Of a DNA stretch of 64,000 nucleotides, positions 19,305-31,042 are shown one piece after another (within the stretch, counting starts at the first letter, position 1; the number at the start of each line of letters is the position of its first letter). Position numbers and translations under genes: made by a program. The stretch spans positions 1 to 64,000 of the forward strand of contig NZ_RJWG01000001.1 in the NCBI RefSeq assembly GCF_004011155.1. The letters run 5' to 3'. This stretch comes from Clostridium prolinivorans. GTDB taxonomy: Bacteria > Bacillota > Clostridia > Clostridiales > Clostridiaceae. Under the pieces are notes generated by a model. That model had not been told where the DNA came from and did not search any database. It saw only the letters and a list, made by a program, of their open reading frames with translations.

Positions 19305-20144
19305 GTGGAAAAAATAAAAATTATAACAGACAGCACAGCGGATTTACCTTTAGATATAGTAGAAAAATATGATATAGAAGTAATTCCTTTAACAGTGCAT
19401 TTTGGAAAAGAAAGTTATAAAGATGGGATAGATATAAAACTTAATGAATTCTTAAAAAAAATGGAAGAAAGCAATGAATTACCTGTTACATCACAAATAA
19501 ATCCCCAGTGTTTTTATGAATATTATAATAGATACATAAAAGAAGGATATAAAATAATATCAATACATATTTCTTCAAAATTAAGCGGAACTTATCAATC
19601 AGCCTGTATAGCAAAAGATATGATTGGAAGTGAAGATATTATTGTTATAGATAGCTTTAATGTTACTTCTGGTCTTGGGCTTTTGGTAATTAAAGCGGCA
19701 AAGCTAGTTAAGGAAGGATTTAAAATAAAAGAAATAGAAGAAAAAATTATAGAAATTATACCTCATGTAAAAAGTGCAGTAGCTTTTGAAAGTTTAGAAA
19801 ATTTAGTTAAAGGTGGAAGACTTTCTAAAACAGCAGGAGTAATAGGTGGAATTCTCAATATTAGAATAATAATAACTATAGAAAATGGAGAAATTATTGT
19901 ATTTGATAAGGTAAGAGGAAGTAAAAAAGCAGCAAAAGTTATATGGGATTATTTAAAAGAAAAAGGTATAAAAAGTGGTGAAACTGTTGCTTTAGTGCAG
20001 GCAGAAAACAAAAATATTCTAGAAATATTAAAAGAAAATCTTATTACAGAAAAAATTGAATTTATAGAAACTGAGGTTGGTTGTGTAGTAGGAACTCATT
20101 CTGGTACTGGAGCTTGTGGATTATTTTTTATAGAAAAGTATTAA
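19305..20144 (+). CDS. DegV family fatty-acid-binding protein
   Basis: Cytoplasmic fatty-acid-binding protein (FakB type) of 279 aa. The family signatures are ITDSTADLP at the N-terminus, HISSKLSGTYQSA for lipid binding, and ENLVKGGRLSKTAG. In Firmicutes FakB delivers exogenous fatty acid to FakA kinase; no fakA is in this window, so the role rests on family membership. GTG start after AAGGAG; likely co-transcribed with trmL. Confidence 0.88.
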   Translation: MEKIKIITDSTADLPLDIVEKYDIEVIPLTVHFGKESYKDGIDIKLNEFLKKMEESNELPVTSQINPQCFYEYYNRYIKEGYKIISIHISSKLSGTYQSACIAKDMIGSEDIIVIDSFNVTSGLGLLVIKAAKLVKEGFKIKEIEEKIIEIIPHVKSAVAFESLENLVKGGRLSKTAGVIGGILNIRIIITIENGEIIVFDKVRGSKKAAKVIWDYLKEKGIKSGETVALVQAENKNILEILKENLITEKIEFIETEVGCVVGTHSGTGACGLFFIEKY

Positions 20145-20189
20145 CATAAATTTATATTTTTATAAGATTATAGAAGGAGTGCAATAAAA

Positions 20190-21113
20190 ATGCATAATAT
20201 ATATGATATTGTAATAATTGGAGGAGGTCCTGCAGGGCTTTCAGCAGCTATTTATGCTGCAAGGTCAAAGATGGATACATTAGTAATTGAACGTTCTAAA
20301 TTTGGCGGACAAACAGCAACAACAGATGAAATTGAAAATTATCCAGGATCTATAGAAAATTGTACAGGACCACAGCTTGTTGAAAGAATGAGAAAACAAG
20401 CTGAAGATTTTGGAACAAAATTTGAAAAAGATGAAATATTAGAGGTAGATTTCACATCAAAAATTAAAGAACTTAAAGGTAATAAAGATATTTATAAAGC
20501 CAAAAGTGTAATAATAGCAACTGGTGCTTCACCTAAACTTGCAGGATTTAAAAATGAAATAGAGTTAAGAGGAAGAGGAATTTCTTATTGTGCTACATGT
20601 GATGCTGACTTTTTTACTGATTTAAATGTAGCTGTAGTTGGAGGTGGAGATTCAGCATTAACTGAAGCTATATATTTAACAAAGTTTGCAGAAAGTGTAA
20701 CTATAATTCATAGAAGAGATAAATTTAGAGGAGTAAAATCTATACAAGAAAAAGTGTTTAATAATCCTAAAATTAAAGTAATATATGATTCTGTAGTTGA
20801 AGAAGCAATAGGGGATGGAATACTTGAAGGATTAATTATTAAAAATGTAAAAACAGGAGAAAAATCTAATCTTAAAGTTGATGGATGTTTTGTATTTGTC
20901 GGTTATGAACCTATTTCTGATTTATTTAAAGATAAAATAAAAATGAACGAAGCAGGTTATATAATTACAGATGAAGAAATGAAAACAAACATTCCAGGAG
21001 TATTTGCAGCAGGTGATATAAGAGTAAAATCTTTAAGGCAGGTTATTACAGCTGCTGCAGATGGAGCTATTGCTGCAACCAATGCAGAACATTATTTAGA
21101 AAACGAGTTTTAG
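20190..21113 (+). CDS. trxB: Thioredoxin reductase
   Basis: FAD-dependent NADPH-thioredoxin reductase, 307 aa. The N-terminal FAD site is IIGGGPAGLSAAIYAARS, the redox-active disulfide is in YCATCDADF, the NADPH site is VVGGGDSALTEAIYL, and the C-terminal FAD site is GVFAAGDIR. AGAAGGAG precedes the ATG. It sits 47 nt before a thioredoxin-like gene, forming a redox pair. Some clostridial enzymes of this group use ferredoxin, but the NADPH-site motif seen here suggests the classical donor. Confidence 0.93.
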   Translation: MHNIYDIVIIGGGPAGLSAAIYAARSKMDTLVIERSKFGGQTATTDEIENYPGSIENCTGPQLVERMRKQAEDFGTKFEKDEILEVDFTSKIKELKGNKDIYKAKSVIIATGASPKLAGFKNEIELRGRGISYCATCDADFFTDLNVAVVGGGDSALTEAIYLTKFAESVTIIHRRDKFRGVKSIQEKVFNNPKIKVIYDSVVEEAIGDGILEGLIIKNVKTGEKSNLKVDGCFVFVGYEPISDLFKDKIKMNEAGYIITDEEMKTNIPGVFAAGDIRVKSLRQVITAAADGAIAATNAEHYLENEF

Positions 21114-21160
21114 GAATAAATTATTATGTAAAATTTATTTCTAAGGAGGTTTATTAAAGT

Positions 21161-21493
21161 ATGATAGAACTTAACAATGAAAATTTTGAATCAGAAGTTA
21201 TAAATTATAAAGAAAAACCAGTATTTGTAGATTTTTGGGGAGATAAATGTGAAATTTGTAAAAATTTAATGCCAGAGGTGCATAAATTAGAAGAAAAGTA
21301 TAAAGACAAGATAAAGTTTGCAAGTTTAAATACTTCTGCTTTTGGAAAACTTGCAATATCTCAAAGAGTTTTAGGACTTCCTACTATGATAATATATAAA
21401 AATGGAGAAAAATATAAAACTATTACTCCAGATAAAATAAAAAGTATAAAAGATGTAGAAAACTTTATTAAAATTGTTTATGATAATATTTAA
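21161..21493 (+). CDS. Thioredoxin-like protein with a CEIC active site
   Basis: A 110-aa thioredoxin fold: FVDFWGDKCEICKNLMPEV carries the redox site and LGLPTMIIYKNGEK the cis-proline strand. The active site is Cys-Glu-Ile-Cys, not the classical Cys-Gly-Pro-Cys, which should shift redox potential and partner choice. Adjacent trxB suggests it is that enzyme's partner. Strong AAGGAGG ribosome site. Non-classical CxxC thioredoxins are known in clostridia, so this is a variant rather than a broken gene. Confidence 0.88.
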   Translation: MIELNNENFESEVINYKEKPVFVDFWGDKCEICKNLMPEVHKLEEKYKDKIKFASLNTSAFGKLAISQRVLGLPTMIIYKNGEKYKTITPDKIKSIKDVENFIKIVYDNI

Positions 21494-21606
21494 TATGAAA
21501 AGATTTTAAAAATTATCATTTAAAAATTAATAATTTAAAATAAAATATGACAAAAATAATAAACAAAATTATAACAAAAATATGTATAAAAAGATAAAAT
21601 ATAATT

Positions 21607-21640
21607 AAAAAAGGGCATAGCTTTTGGCTATGTCCTTAAA
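21607..21640 (+). terminator. Terminator of the trxB-thioredoxin unit
   Basis: AAGGGCATAGC pairs with GCTATGTCCTT around a TTTTG loop. Confidence 0.75.
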
Positions 21641-21696
21641 AATATGTTTAAAATATGTTATAATATTTTAAAAAGATAAAGTGAGGTGAGGATAAT

Positions 21697-23076
21697 ATGG
21701 ATATTAATTTTAACTTAAATCTAACTCAAGAGCAAAAATTAATAATGACTCAAGAGATGCAATTATCAATAAAAATTTTACAAATGTCTAGCTTAGAACT
21801 TATAGAACACATAGAAAACGAAGTATTGGAAAATCCTGTTTTAGAAGCTGAATATAATGAAAATTTACAAACATATGACGATAAAGATATAGTTAATTAT
21901 AAAGAATTAATCAAGTATCTTGAGTTTGATAATTATAGTCATAATTATAATGAAAAAAACAATAATGAAGATGAAATCTCACCTTTTAATTTTATTTCAG
22001 AAAAATTAACTTTAAGAGAATATTTAATAAATCAAATTATTGGCATAGATGTAAAGGATTACCTAAAGCCTGTATGTGAATATATTATAAATAATTTAGA
22101 TGAAAGAGGTTATTTAGAAATTGGAATTGATGAAATATCAAAACAATTTAATATAGAAAAAAATGATGCAGCTAAAGCATTAGATATTGTTCAAAGCCTT
22201 GATCCTTCAGGAATAGCTGCAAGAAATATTAAAGAATGTTTAATACTTCAACTAAAAAGAAAAAAATATGAAGATGAAAAATTATATACAATAGTGAATA
22301 ACTATTTAGAGAATTTAGCAGAAAATAAATATTCAGATATTTCTAAAGCATTAAATATTTCCCTAAAAGAAGTTCAATACTATGAAGATATAATAAAATC
22401 TCTTAATCCTAAGCCTTCTAGTGGGTTTTATACAGGAGAAGAGATAAGCTTTATTGTACCAGAGGCTTATATTAGAAAAATAGGTGAAGAGTATCATATA
22501 ATAATAAATGATAATGTTTTGCCTAAATTAATAATAAATGAAAACTACAAAGAAATAGTAAAATTAAATGAAGATAAAGATGCTATTAGTTATGTTAAAG
22601 AAAAAATAAATAATGCACTTTTTTTAATGAAAAGTATAGAACATAGAAAAAGCACTATATATAAAGTTCTTTCTGAAATAGTAAAAATTCAAAAAGAATA
22701 TTTTGATTATGGAGAAAAATATTTAAAACCTATGACTTTAAAAGATATAGCAGAAAAAATTGATATGAATGAATCTACAGTAAGCAGAGCTATAAAAGAT
22801 AAATATATAAATACAAATAGAGGATTAGTAAAAATAAAAGACTTATTTACTAATAAAGTAATTTTAAGCAGCAATAAAGATGAAACAATATCTACAAATA
22901 TTGTAAAGAAAGAAATAAAAGAACTTATTGATAAAGAAGATAAAAAAAATCCTCTTTCTGATCAAGAAATATGTAATATATTAAATAAAAAAGGTATGAA
23001 TATTTCTAGGAGAACAGTGGCAAAATATAGAGAAGATATGAATATAAAATCTTCAAGTAAAAGAAAAAGATTTTAA
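21697..23076 (+). CDS. rpoN: RNA polymerase sigma-54 factor
   Basis: Alternative sigma factor that needs an AAA+ activator, 459 aa. Region I is the Q/L-rich start (LTQEQKLIMTQEMQLSIKIL), followed by the core-binding region, a helix-turn-helix near DIAEKIDMNESTVSRAIKDK and the RpoN box in ISRRTVAKYRE that reads the -24 element. ATG start after GTGAGG. No bacterial enhancer-binding protein gene is in the window. It sits immediately upstream of cggR, an order known from other clostridia. Confidence 0.93.
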   Translation: MDINFNLNLTQEQKLIMTQEMQLSIKILQMSSLELIEHIENEVLENPVLEAEYNENLQTYDDKDIVNYKELIKYLEFDNYSHNYNEKNNNEDEISPFNFISEKLTLREYLINQIIGIDVKDYLKPVCEYIINNLDERGYLEIGIDEISKQFNIEKNDAAKALDIVQSLDPSGIAARNIKECLILQLKRKKYEDEKLYTIVNNYLENLAENKYSDISKALNISLKEVQYYEDIIKSLNPKPSSGFYTGEEISFIVPEAYIRKIGEEYHIIINDNVLPKLIINENYKEIVKLNEDKDAISYVKEKINNALFLMKSIEHRKSTIYKVLSEIVKIQKEYFDYGEKYLKPMTLKDIAEKIDMNESTVSRAIKDKYINTNRGLVKIKDLFTNKVILSSNKDETISTNIVKKEIKELIDKEDKKNPLSDQEICNILNKKGMNISRRTVAKYREDMNIKSSSKRKRF

Positions 23077-23124
23077 ATATTACAAAAAAATTTTTTGTTC
23101 ACACTTTATTTACAATTTTTTTTT

Positions 23125-23152
23125 AAATACTAATTTAAAAAAATTAGTATTT
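23125..23152. promoter_or_regulatory. Perfect palindrome in the cggR promoter region
   Basis: AAATACTAATTT and its exact complement are separated by AAAA. It has no U tract on the coding strand and covers the expected -35 area of the cggR promoter, so it may be an operator or a weak rpoN 3' hairpin. Confidence 0.4.
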
Positions 23153-23156
23153 AATT

Positions 23157-23205
23157 TATAATAGAAGTGGGACAAGAAGCAAACAGCTGGGACGTCTGTT
23201 GACCA
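23157..23205 (+). promoter_or_regulatory. cggR promoter -10 box and putative CggR operator
   Basis: TATAAT at 23157-23162 is followed by two direct repeats beginning GGGAC, at 23169 and 23189, exactly 20 bp apart; the second continues GTCTGTTGAC. This matches the architecture of the Bacillus subtilis CggR operator, where GGGAC-N6-TGTC half sites recur with a 20-bp period between promoter and gene. Binding here would block the transcript until fructose 1,6-bisphosphate releases CggR. Confidence 0.72.
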
Positions 23206-23219
23206 AAGAGGTGTTTTTA

Positions 23220-24263
23220 TTGCATGATGTATTAAAATCCGTACAAAAGCTTGTTCCTGAAACATTAGAACTTCTTCAAAAAAGATATGATATTTTGAGG
23301 ACTATATATTATAATAGTCCTATAGGAAGAAGAATCCTTGCAAATAATTTAGGAATATCTGAAAGAATTGTAAGAAATGAAATAAATTTTTTAAAAAATC
23401 AAAATTTAATAAGTATAAATACTCCAGGTATGACACTAACTTCTGAAGGTATTGACGTATTAGAGAAACTTAAGGATTTTATACATGAGCTTAAAGGTCT
23501 TTCAGAAATAGAAAGTTACATAAAAAAATATTTGAATTTAAAAAATGTTATTATTGTTCCAGGAAATGCAGATGAAGATATAACTGTTCTTTCAGAACTT
23601 GGTAAGGCAGCATCTAATTTTATAAAAGAACTTTTAAAAGATAATTCCATTATAGCCTTAACTGGTGGTTCTACTATAAAGTCAGTTATAGATAATATTT
23701 CTAATATAAGCAGTTTTAAAAATATTTTAGTTGTACCTGCAAGAGGTGGCATGGGAAGAAGTTTAGAAGTTCAGGCTAATAATCTTGCTGCTAATTTAGC
23801 ACAAAAAATAGGAGCTAATTATAAACTTTTGCATGTGCCAGATAACTTAAGCAGTAATGCTTTAAGTGCTCTTTTAAATGAAAAAGATGTAAAAGAAGTT
23901 ATAGAAAATGTTAAAAATTCACACATATTAATATATGGTATAGGAAGAGCAGATATAATGGCTCAAAAAAGAGGCTTAAATGATGACAAAATAAAAAGCC
24001 TTATGGGAAAAGGTGCAGTAGGAGAAGCTTTAGGATATTATTTTAATAATAATGGAGAAGTAATATACTGTGCATCCACAATAATAGTTGAACATGATTT
24101 TTTAAAAAATATTAATAATTTAATAGCTGTTGCAGCAGGAAAATCCAAGGGAGAAGCTATAATTTCAGCTTTAAAAAGTATAAACAACACAACTCTTATA
24201 ACAGATGAAGGTGCTGCTTTAGAAATTATTAATATTTTGAATAAAAAAGAGCAAACTATCTAA
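23220..24263 (+). CDS. cggR: Central glycolytic genes regulator
   Basis: SorC/DeoR-type repressor of the lower glycolytic genes. The N-terminal helix-turn-helix contains IGRRILANNLGISERIVRNE and the C-terminal sugar-phosphate sensor domain contains IALTGGSTIKSV, VVPARGGMGR and CASTIIVEHDF. The best start is the TTG at 23220, seven nt after AGAGGTG, giving 347 aa and an N-terminus that aligns by eye with B. subtilis CggR; a TTG at 23199 would fall inside the operator. First gene of the cggR-gap-pgk-tpi-gpmI-eno cluster. Confidence 0.92.
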   Translation: MHDVLKSVQKLVPETLELLQKRYDILRTIYYNSPIGRRILANNLGISERIVRNEINFLKNQNLISINTPGMTLTSEGIDVLEKLKDFIHELKGLSEIESYIKKYLNLKNVIIVPGNADEDITVLSELGKAASNFIKELLKDNSIIALTGGSTIKSVIDNISNISSFKNILVVPARGGMGRSLEVQANNLAANLAQKIGANYKLLHVPDNLSSNALSALLNEKDVKEVIENVKNSHILIYGIGRADIMAQKRGLNDDKIKSLMGKGAVGEALGYYFNNNGEVIYCASTIIVEHDFLKNINNLIAVAAGKSKGEAIISALKSINNTTLITDEGAALEIINILNKKEQTI

Positions 24264-24338
24264 TGTTCATAGTATATTTTATAAATTTAGTCAAATTATA
24301 TTTTATATATATAATTTATTATATTTCATAGGAGGTAA

Positions 24339-25355
<1,017 letters not shown>

Positions 25356-25372
25356 TTAAAAATATAATATAT

Positions 25373-25413
25373 AGGTCTGGTTTTGTAGTTAGGGCTATAA
25401 ACCCAGACCTTTA
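25373..25413 (+). terminator. Hairpin between gapA and pgk (partial terminator)
   Basis: AGGTCTGG pairs with CCAGACCT around a 22-nt loop, then TTTATT. The short T run suggests attenuation or 3'-end protection rather than full termination. Confidence 0.65.
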
Positions 25414-25454
25414 TTAAATTTACATATAAAATTTATTATAAAGGAGATATTAAT

Positions 25455-26645
25455 ATGAAATTTAATAAAAAGACTATTGAAGATATTGAAGTTAAAGGAA
25501 AAAGAGTTTTAGTAAGATGTGATTTTAACGTACCAATGAAAGATGGAAAAATAACAGATGAAAATAGATTAAAAGGAGCACTTCCAACTATAAAATATTT
25601 AATAGAGCATGGTGCAAAAGTTATTCTTTGTTCACATTTAGGTAAAGCTAAAGGACCAGATCCAAGTTTAACTCTTGCTCCAGTTGCTAAAAGATTATCT
25701 GAAATGCTTGGAAAAGAAGTTATATTTGCTGCTGATGATGTAGTTGTTGGAGAAAATGCTAAAAAAGCAGTAGAAAACGCTAAAGAGGGAGACGTTATTC
25801 TTCTTGAAAATACTAGATTTAGAAAAGAAGAAGGAAAGAATGAAGACTCCTTCTCAAAAGATTTAGCATCTCTAGCTGATGTTTATGTAAATGATGCTTT
25901 TGGTACAGCTCATAGAGCACATTGTTCAACAGTTGGAGTTACTAAATTTGTAGATACTGCTGTATGTGGCTACCTAATTCAAAAGGAATTAAAGTTCTTA
26001 GGAGATGCAGTTGAAAATCCAACAAGACCTTTTTGCGCAATATTAGGAGGAGCAAAGGTTGTTGATAAAATAGCTGTTATAGAAAACCTATTAGATAAAG
26101 TTGATACTTTAATAATAGGTGGTGGAATGGCTTATACTTTCTTTAAAGCTCAAGGCTATGAAATAGGCAAATCACTTCTTGATGAAGAAAGACTTGATTA
26201 TGCAAAAGAAATGATGGAAAAAGCTAAAGCTAAAGGAGTTAAACTATTACTTCCTGTTGATAACAGAGTTGCACCAGAATATGCTGATGTTGAAGCTAAA
26301 ATTACAGAAGATCAAAATGTACCAGAAGGGTATATGGGATTAGATATAGGACCAAAATCTGAAAAAATATTTGCAGATGCTATAAAGGAAGCAAAAACAG
26401 TTATATGGAATGGACCTATGGGAGTTGCTGAATTTAAGAATTTTGCAGAAGGTACTATAGCAGTTGCTAAAGCCATGGCTGAATCAGGAGCAACCACAAT
26501 TATAGGTGGAGGAGATAGTGCTGCAGCTGTTAACAATCTTGGATTTGGTGATAAGATGACTCATATATCAACTGGTGGTGGAGCTTCATTAGAATTTTTA
26601 GAAGGCAAAGAACTTCCAGGAATAGCTGCACTTAACGACAAATAA
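25455..26645 (+). CDS. pgk: Phosphoglycerate kinase
   Basis: Transfers phosphate from 1,3-bisphosphoglycerate to ADP. At 396 aa it is the normal length. N-domain substrate-binding motif [15 protein letters not shown] and [11 protein letters not shown]-domain nucleotide motifs [10 protein letters not shown] and GGGDSAAAV near the end. AAGGAGAT upstream of the ATG. Part of the glycolytic cluster. Confidence 0.97.
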   Translation: MKFNKKTIEDIEVKGKRVLVRCDFNVPMKDGKITDENRLKGALPTIKYLIEHGAKVILCSHLGKAKGPDPSLTLAPVAKRLSEMLGKEVIFAADDVVVGENAKKAVENAKEGDVILLENTRFRKEEGKNEDSFSKDLASLADVYVNDAFGTAHRAHCSTVGVTKFVDTAVCGYLIQKELKFLGDAVENPTRPFCAILGGAKVVDKIAVIENLLDKVDTLIIGGGMAYTFFKAQGYEIGKSLLDEERLDYAKEMMEKAKAKGVKLLLPVDNRVAPEYADVEAKITEDQNVPEGYMGLDIGPKSEKIFADAIKEAKTVIWNGPMGVAEFKNFAEGTIAVAKAMAESGATTIIGGGDSAAAVNNLGFGDKMTHISTGGGASLEFLEGKELPGIAALNDK

Positions 26646-26656
26646 TAAAATATTAA

Positions 26657-26693
26657 TAAATATTAATAAACAATTATTATTTATTAATATTTA
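26657..26693. repeat. 14-bp perfect inverted repeat after pgk
   Basis: TAAATATTAATAAA and its exact complement flank a 9-nt spacer just past pgk. All A/T, so any hairpin would be weak. Confidence 0.5.
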
Positions 26694-26730
26694 CATATAA
26701 AACTATAGTGATATAATAAAATCATAAATA

Positions 26731-26766
26731 TAATTAAGAATGAAGATTATTCTTCATTCTTAATTA
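26731..26766. repeat. 16-bp perfect hairpin between pgk and tpiA
   Basis: TAATTAAGAATGAAGA pairs perfectly with its complement around TTAT. No U tract follows, so it is more likely an RNA-processing or stability element than a terminator; it lies in a 232-bp gap inside the glycolytic cluster. Confidence 0.6.
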
Positions 26767-26877
26767 TAAATAAACAAATTTTTTAAAATAAAGATTTAAA
26801 ATATAAAAAATTAATCATAAAAATTTAAAATAATTTGTTTATATTTATTAAGTAAAAAGAAAGTGGTGTTAAAAAAT

Positions 26878-27624
26878 ATGAGAAAGCCTATTATAGCAGG
26901 GAATTGGAAAATGCATAAAAATATAGAAGAATCTGTTCGATTTATTGAAGAGATAAAACCATTAGTAAAAGATGCTAAATGTGAAGTAGTAGTATGTCCT
27001 ACATTTTTAGCTTTAGAATCAGTTGTTAAAGCTTGTAAAGGAAGCAATATAAAAGTAGGAGCTCAAAATGTTCATTTTGAAGAAAAAGGAGCTTTTACAG
27101 GAGAAGTTGCTCCAGGAATGTTAGAAGCACTTGGAGTAGATTACGTTATAATAGGACATAGTGAGAGAAGACAATATTTCAATGAAACTGATGAAACTGT
27201 AAATAAAAAAATTAAGGCTGCATTTGCACATAATTTAATTCCAATACTTTGTGTTGGTGAAACTCTTGAAGAAAGAGAAAGTAATATAACAGAAAAAGTT
27301 ATAGAAAAACAAATAACATTAGATTTAGAGGGATTAAATTCTGAACAAGTGGAGAAAATAGTTATAGCTTATGAGCCAATTTGGGCAATAGGCACTGGTA
27401 AAACTGCAACATCTGATCAAGCTAACGAAACCATAGCATTTATAAGAAGTGTTATAGCTAATATTTACGGAAGAGAAGTAGCAGAAAAAACTAGAATACA
27501 ATATGGTGGTTCTGTTAAACCTTCAACTATAGCAGACCAAATGAGTAAATCAGACATAGATGGTGCATTAGTTGGGGGAGCAAGCTTGGTTGTAGAAGAT
27601 TTTAGTGCTATTGTTAATTTTTAG
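26878..27624 (+). CDS. tpiA: Triosephosphate isomerase
   Basis: Interconverts dihydroxyacetone phosphate and glyceraldehyde 3-phosphate. The 248-aa TIM barrel has the active-site lysine in AGNWKMHKN, histidine in GHSERRQYF, glutamate in [14 protein letters not shown], and the phosphate loop GGASLV. The ATG at 26878 gives the universal [12 protein letters not shown] start; a GTG at 26863 would overlap the likely ribosome site. Followed by gpmI after 18 nt. Confidence 0.97.
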   Translation: MRKPIIAGNWKMHKNIEESVRFIEEIKPLVKDAKCEVVVCPTFLALESVVKACKGSNIKVGAQNVHFEEKGAFTGEVAPGMLEALGVDYVIIGHSERRQYFNETDETVNKKIKAAFAHNLIPILCVGETLEERESNITEKVIEKQITLDLEGLNSEQVEKIVIAYEPIWAIGTGKTATSDQANETIAFIRSVIANIYGREVAEKTRIQYGGSVKPSTIADQMSKSDIDGALVGGASLVVEDFSAIVNF

Positions 27625-27642
27625 ATTTTAGGGGGAAAAGCC

Positions 27643-29178
27643 ATGTCAAAAAAACCAGTTATGCTAATGATACTAGATGGATTTGGAATATCAGATAAAG
27701 TAGATGGTAATGCAGTAGCAGCAGCAAATAAACCTAATTATGATAAATATTTTAGCACTTATCCTCATACAGAAATAGGAGCAAGTGGAATGGATGTTGG
27801 GCTTCCAAAAGGTCAGATGGGAAATTCTGAAGTTGGACATTTAAATATTGGAGCAGGAAGAATAATATATCAAGAATTGACAAGAATAACTAAAGCGATA
27901 GAAGATGGCGATTTTTTTAAAAAGCCGGAATTTAATGATGCAATTGACAAGGCAATTAAAAATTCTACCTCCCTTCATCTTTTAGGACTTTTATCTGATG
28001 GTGGAGTTCATTCACACATAGATCATTTAAAGGCTTTAATTAAGCTTGCTAAAGATAAAGGACTAAAAAAAGTATATGTTCATGCTTTTCTTGATGGAAG
28101 AGACGTTCAGCCAGGTTCAGGAAAAGATTTTGTTTTAGATTTAGAAAATTATATGAAAGAAATTGGATGTGGCAGTATAGCTACAATTTCTGGAAGATAT
28201 TATGCTATGGATAGAGACAAGAGATGGGAAAGAATTCAGCTTGCTTATAATGCCATGGTTTTAGGAAAAGGAGAAACTGCATCTTCAGCTTTAGAAGCCA
28301 TTGAAAAATCTTATAATGATAATAAAACAGATGAATTTGTACTTCCAACTGTTATATTAGAAAATGGAGATCCAAGAGCTAAAATTTCAAATGGAGATTC
28401 AGTAATATTCTTTAATTTTAGACCAGATAGAGCAAGAGAAATCACTAGAGCTATAAATGATAAAGTATTTGACGGTTTTGAGAGAGAAACTTTAAATTTA
28501 AATTATGTATGTATGACTCAATATGATAAAACTTTAGAAAATGTATCTGTAGCGTTTAAACCAGAATCTTACAATAATACATTAGGAGAGTATGTAAGTA
28601 AACTAGGCAAAAAACAGCTTAGAATTGCTGAAACTGAAAAATATGCTCATGTTACATTCTTCTTTAACGGAGGAGTGGAAGCACCAAATGATGGTGAAGA
28701 TAGAGCTCTTATTCCTTCTCCTAAAGTTGCAACTTATGACTTAAAGCCAGAAATGAGTGCTTTTGAAGTTACTGATGAAGTAATTAAAAGATTAGATAGT
28801 GATAAATATGATATGATAATTCTAAATTATGCAAACCCAGATATGGTAGGCCATACAGGTGTGTTTGAAGCTGCTAAAAAGGCCATAGAAGCTGTTGATG
28901 TTTGTCTTGGTAAAGTAGTGGAAAAAGTTTTAGAAAAAGATGGTATAGTATTTATAACTGCTGATCATGGAAATGCTGAAACAATGATTGATTTTTCAAC
29001 TGGAGAACCTATGACTGCTCATACAACTGATCCAGTTCCTTTCCTTTATATTTCTAAAGAAGCTAAGGGCAAAGAACTTAGAGAAGGCGGAAAACTTTGT
29101 GATATAGCTCCAACTATGCTTGAAGTTATGGGCCTTGAAATTCCATCTGAAATGACTGGAAAATCTTTAATAAAATAA
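27643..29178 (+). CDS. gpmI: 2,3-bisphosphoglycerate-independent phosphoglycerate mutase
   Basis: Moves phosphate between the 3- and 2-positions of glycerate using two manganese ions. The 511-aa protein carries LMILDGFG, the nucleophilic serine in [32 protein letters not shown] and the metal-binding [15 protein letters not shown] ribosome site; tightly linked to tpiA. Confidence 0.97.
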   Translation: MSKKPVMLMILDGFGISDKVDGNAVAAANKPNYDKYFSTYPHTEIGASGMDVGLPKGQMGNSEVGHLNIGAGRIIYQELTRITKAIEDGDFFKKPEFNDAIDKAIKNSTSLHLLGLLSDGGVHSHIDHLKALIKLAKDKGLKKVYVHAFLDGRDVQPGSGKDFVLDLENYMKEIGCGSIATISGRYYAMDRDKRWERIQLAYNAMVLGKGETASSALEAIEKSYNDNKTDEFVLPTVILENGDPRAKISNGDSVIFFNFRPDRAREITRAINDKVFDGFERETLNLNYVCMTQYDKTLENVSVAFKPESYNNTLGEYVSKLGKKQLRIAETEKYAHVTFFFNGGVEAPNDGEDRALIPSPKVATYDLKPEMSAFEVTDEVIKRLDSDKYDMIILNYANPDMVGHTGVFEAAKKAIEAVDVCLGKVVEKVLEKDGIVFITADHGNAETMIDFSTGEPMTAHTTDPVPFLYISKEAKGKELREGGKLCDIAPTMLEVMGLEIPSEMTGKSLIK

Positions 29179-30543
<1,365 letters not shown>

Positions 30544-30552
30544 TTAAAATAT

Positions 30553-30592
30553 AAGAAGACCTTTCTGTATAATGCAGCAAGGTCTTTTTAAT
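30553..30592 (+). terminator. Terminator of the glycolytic cluster
   Basis: AAGACCTT pairs with AAGGTCTT around a 15-nt loop, followed by TTTTAATT. Confidence 0.88.
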
Positions 30593-30661
30593 TATAGTTA
30601 TTGTATTATATTTTTTAGTGTGATAAAATAACAATGTATAATTTTGTGGGAGGTATATGAA

Positions 30662-30892
30662 ATGAAAACTGCACTTATAGTTGCACTTGTTATAATTTCT
30701 TTAATACTTATAGTTCTTGTATTTTTGCAACCAAGTAAGACAAATGGATTATCAGGATTTGTAGGTGGAGGAGCTGGAGATACATATTACAGTAAAAATA
30801 AAACAAAGACTTATGAAGGTATGTTATCTAGACTTACGGTTATTTTTGCCATTTTATTTGCCTTAGTTGTAATCGCATTAAATAAAGTTTAA
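30662..30892 (+). CDS. secG: Preprotein translocase subunit SecG
   Basis: Small integral membrane subunit of the SecYEG channel, 76 aa: helix 1 (ALIVALVIISLILIVLVF), the conserved polar loop with GLSGFVGGG, then helix 2 at the C-terminus. The ATG at 30662 has GGGAGG 8 nt upstream. The secG-rnr-smpB-ssrA order is widely conserved in Firmicutes. Confidence 0.94.
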   Translation: MKTALIVALVIISLILIVLVFLQPSKTNGLSGFVGGGAGDTYYSKNKTKTYEGMLSRLTVIFAILFALVVIALNKV

Positions 30893-30903
30893 TAATTTTA
30901 CTG

Positions 30904-30936
30904 TTAAAGTATAGTCTATAGGCTGTACTTTTTTAT
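30904..30936 (+). terminator. Probable terminator after secG
   Basis: AAAGTATAG pairs imperfectly with CTGTACTTT and is followed by TTTTATTTTATA. Confidence 0.65.
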
Positions 30937-31042
30937 TTTATAATTTTAAATTTTGGATAATCTTGTTATAATATAAGAATATTATTTTAAATAATACAAA
31001 AAATAGTATTAAGAATATTAATATTAAAAAGGAGAAAATAAA

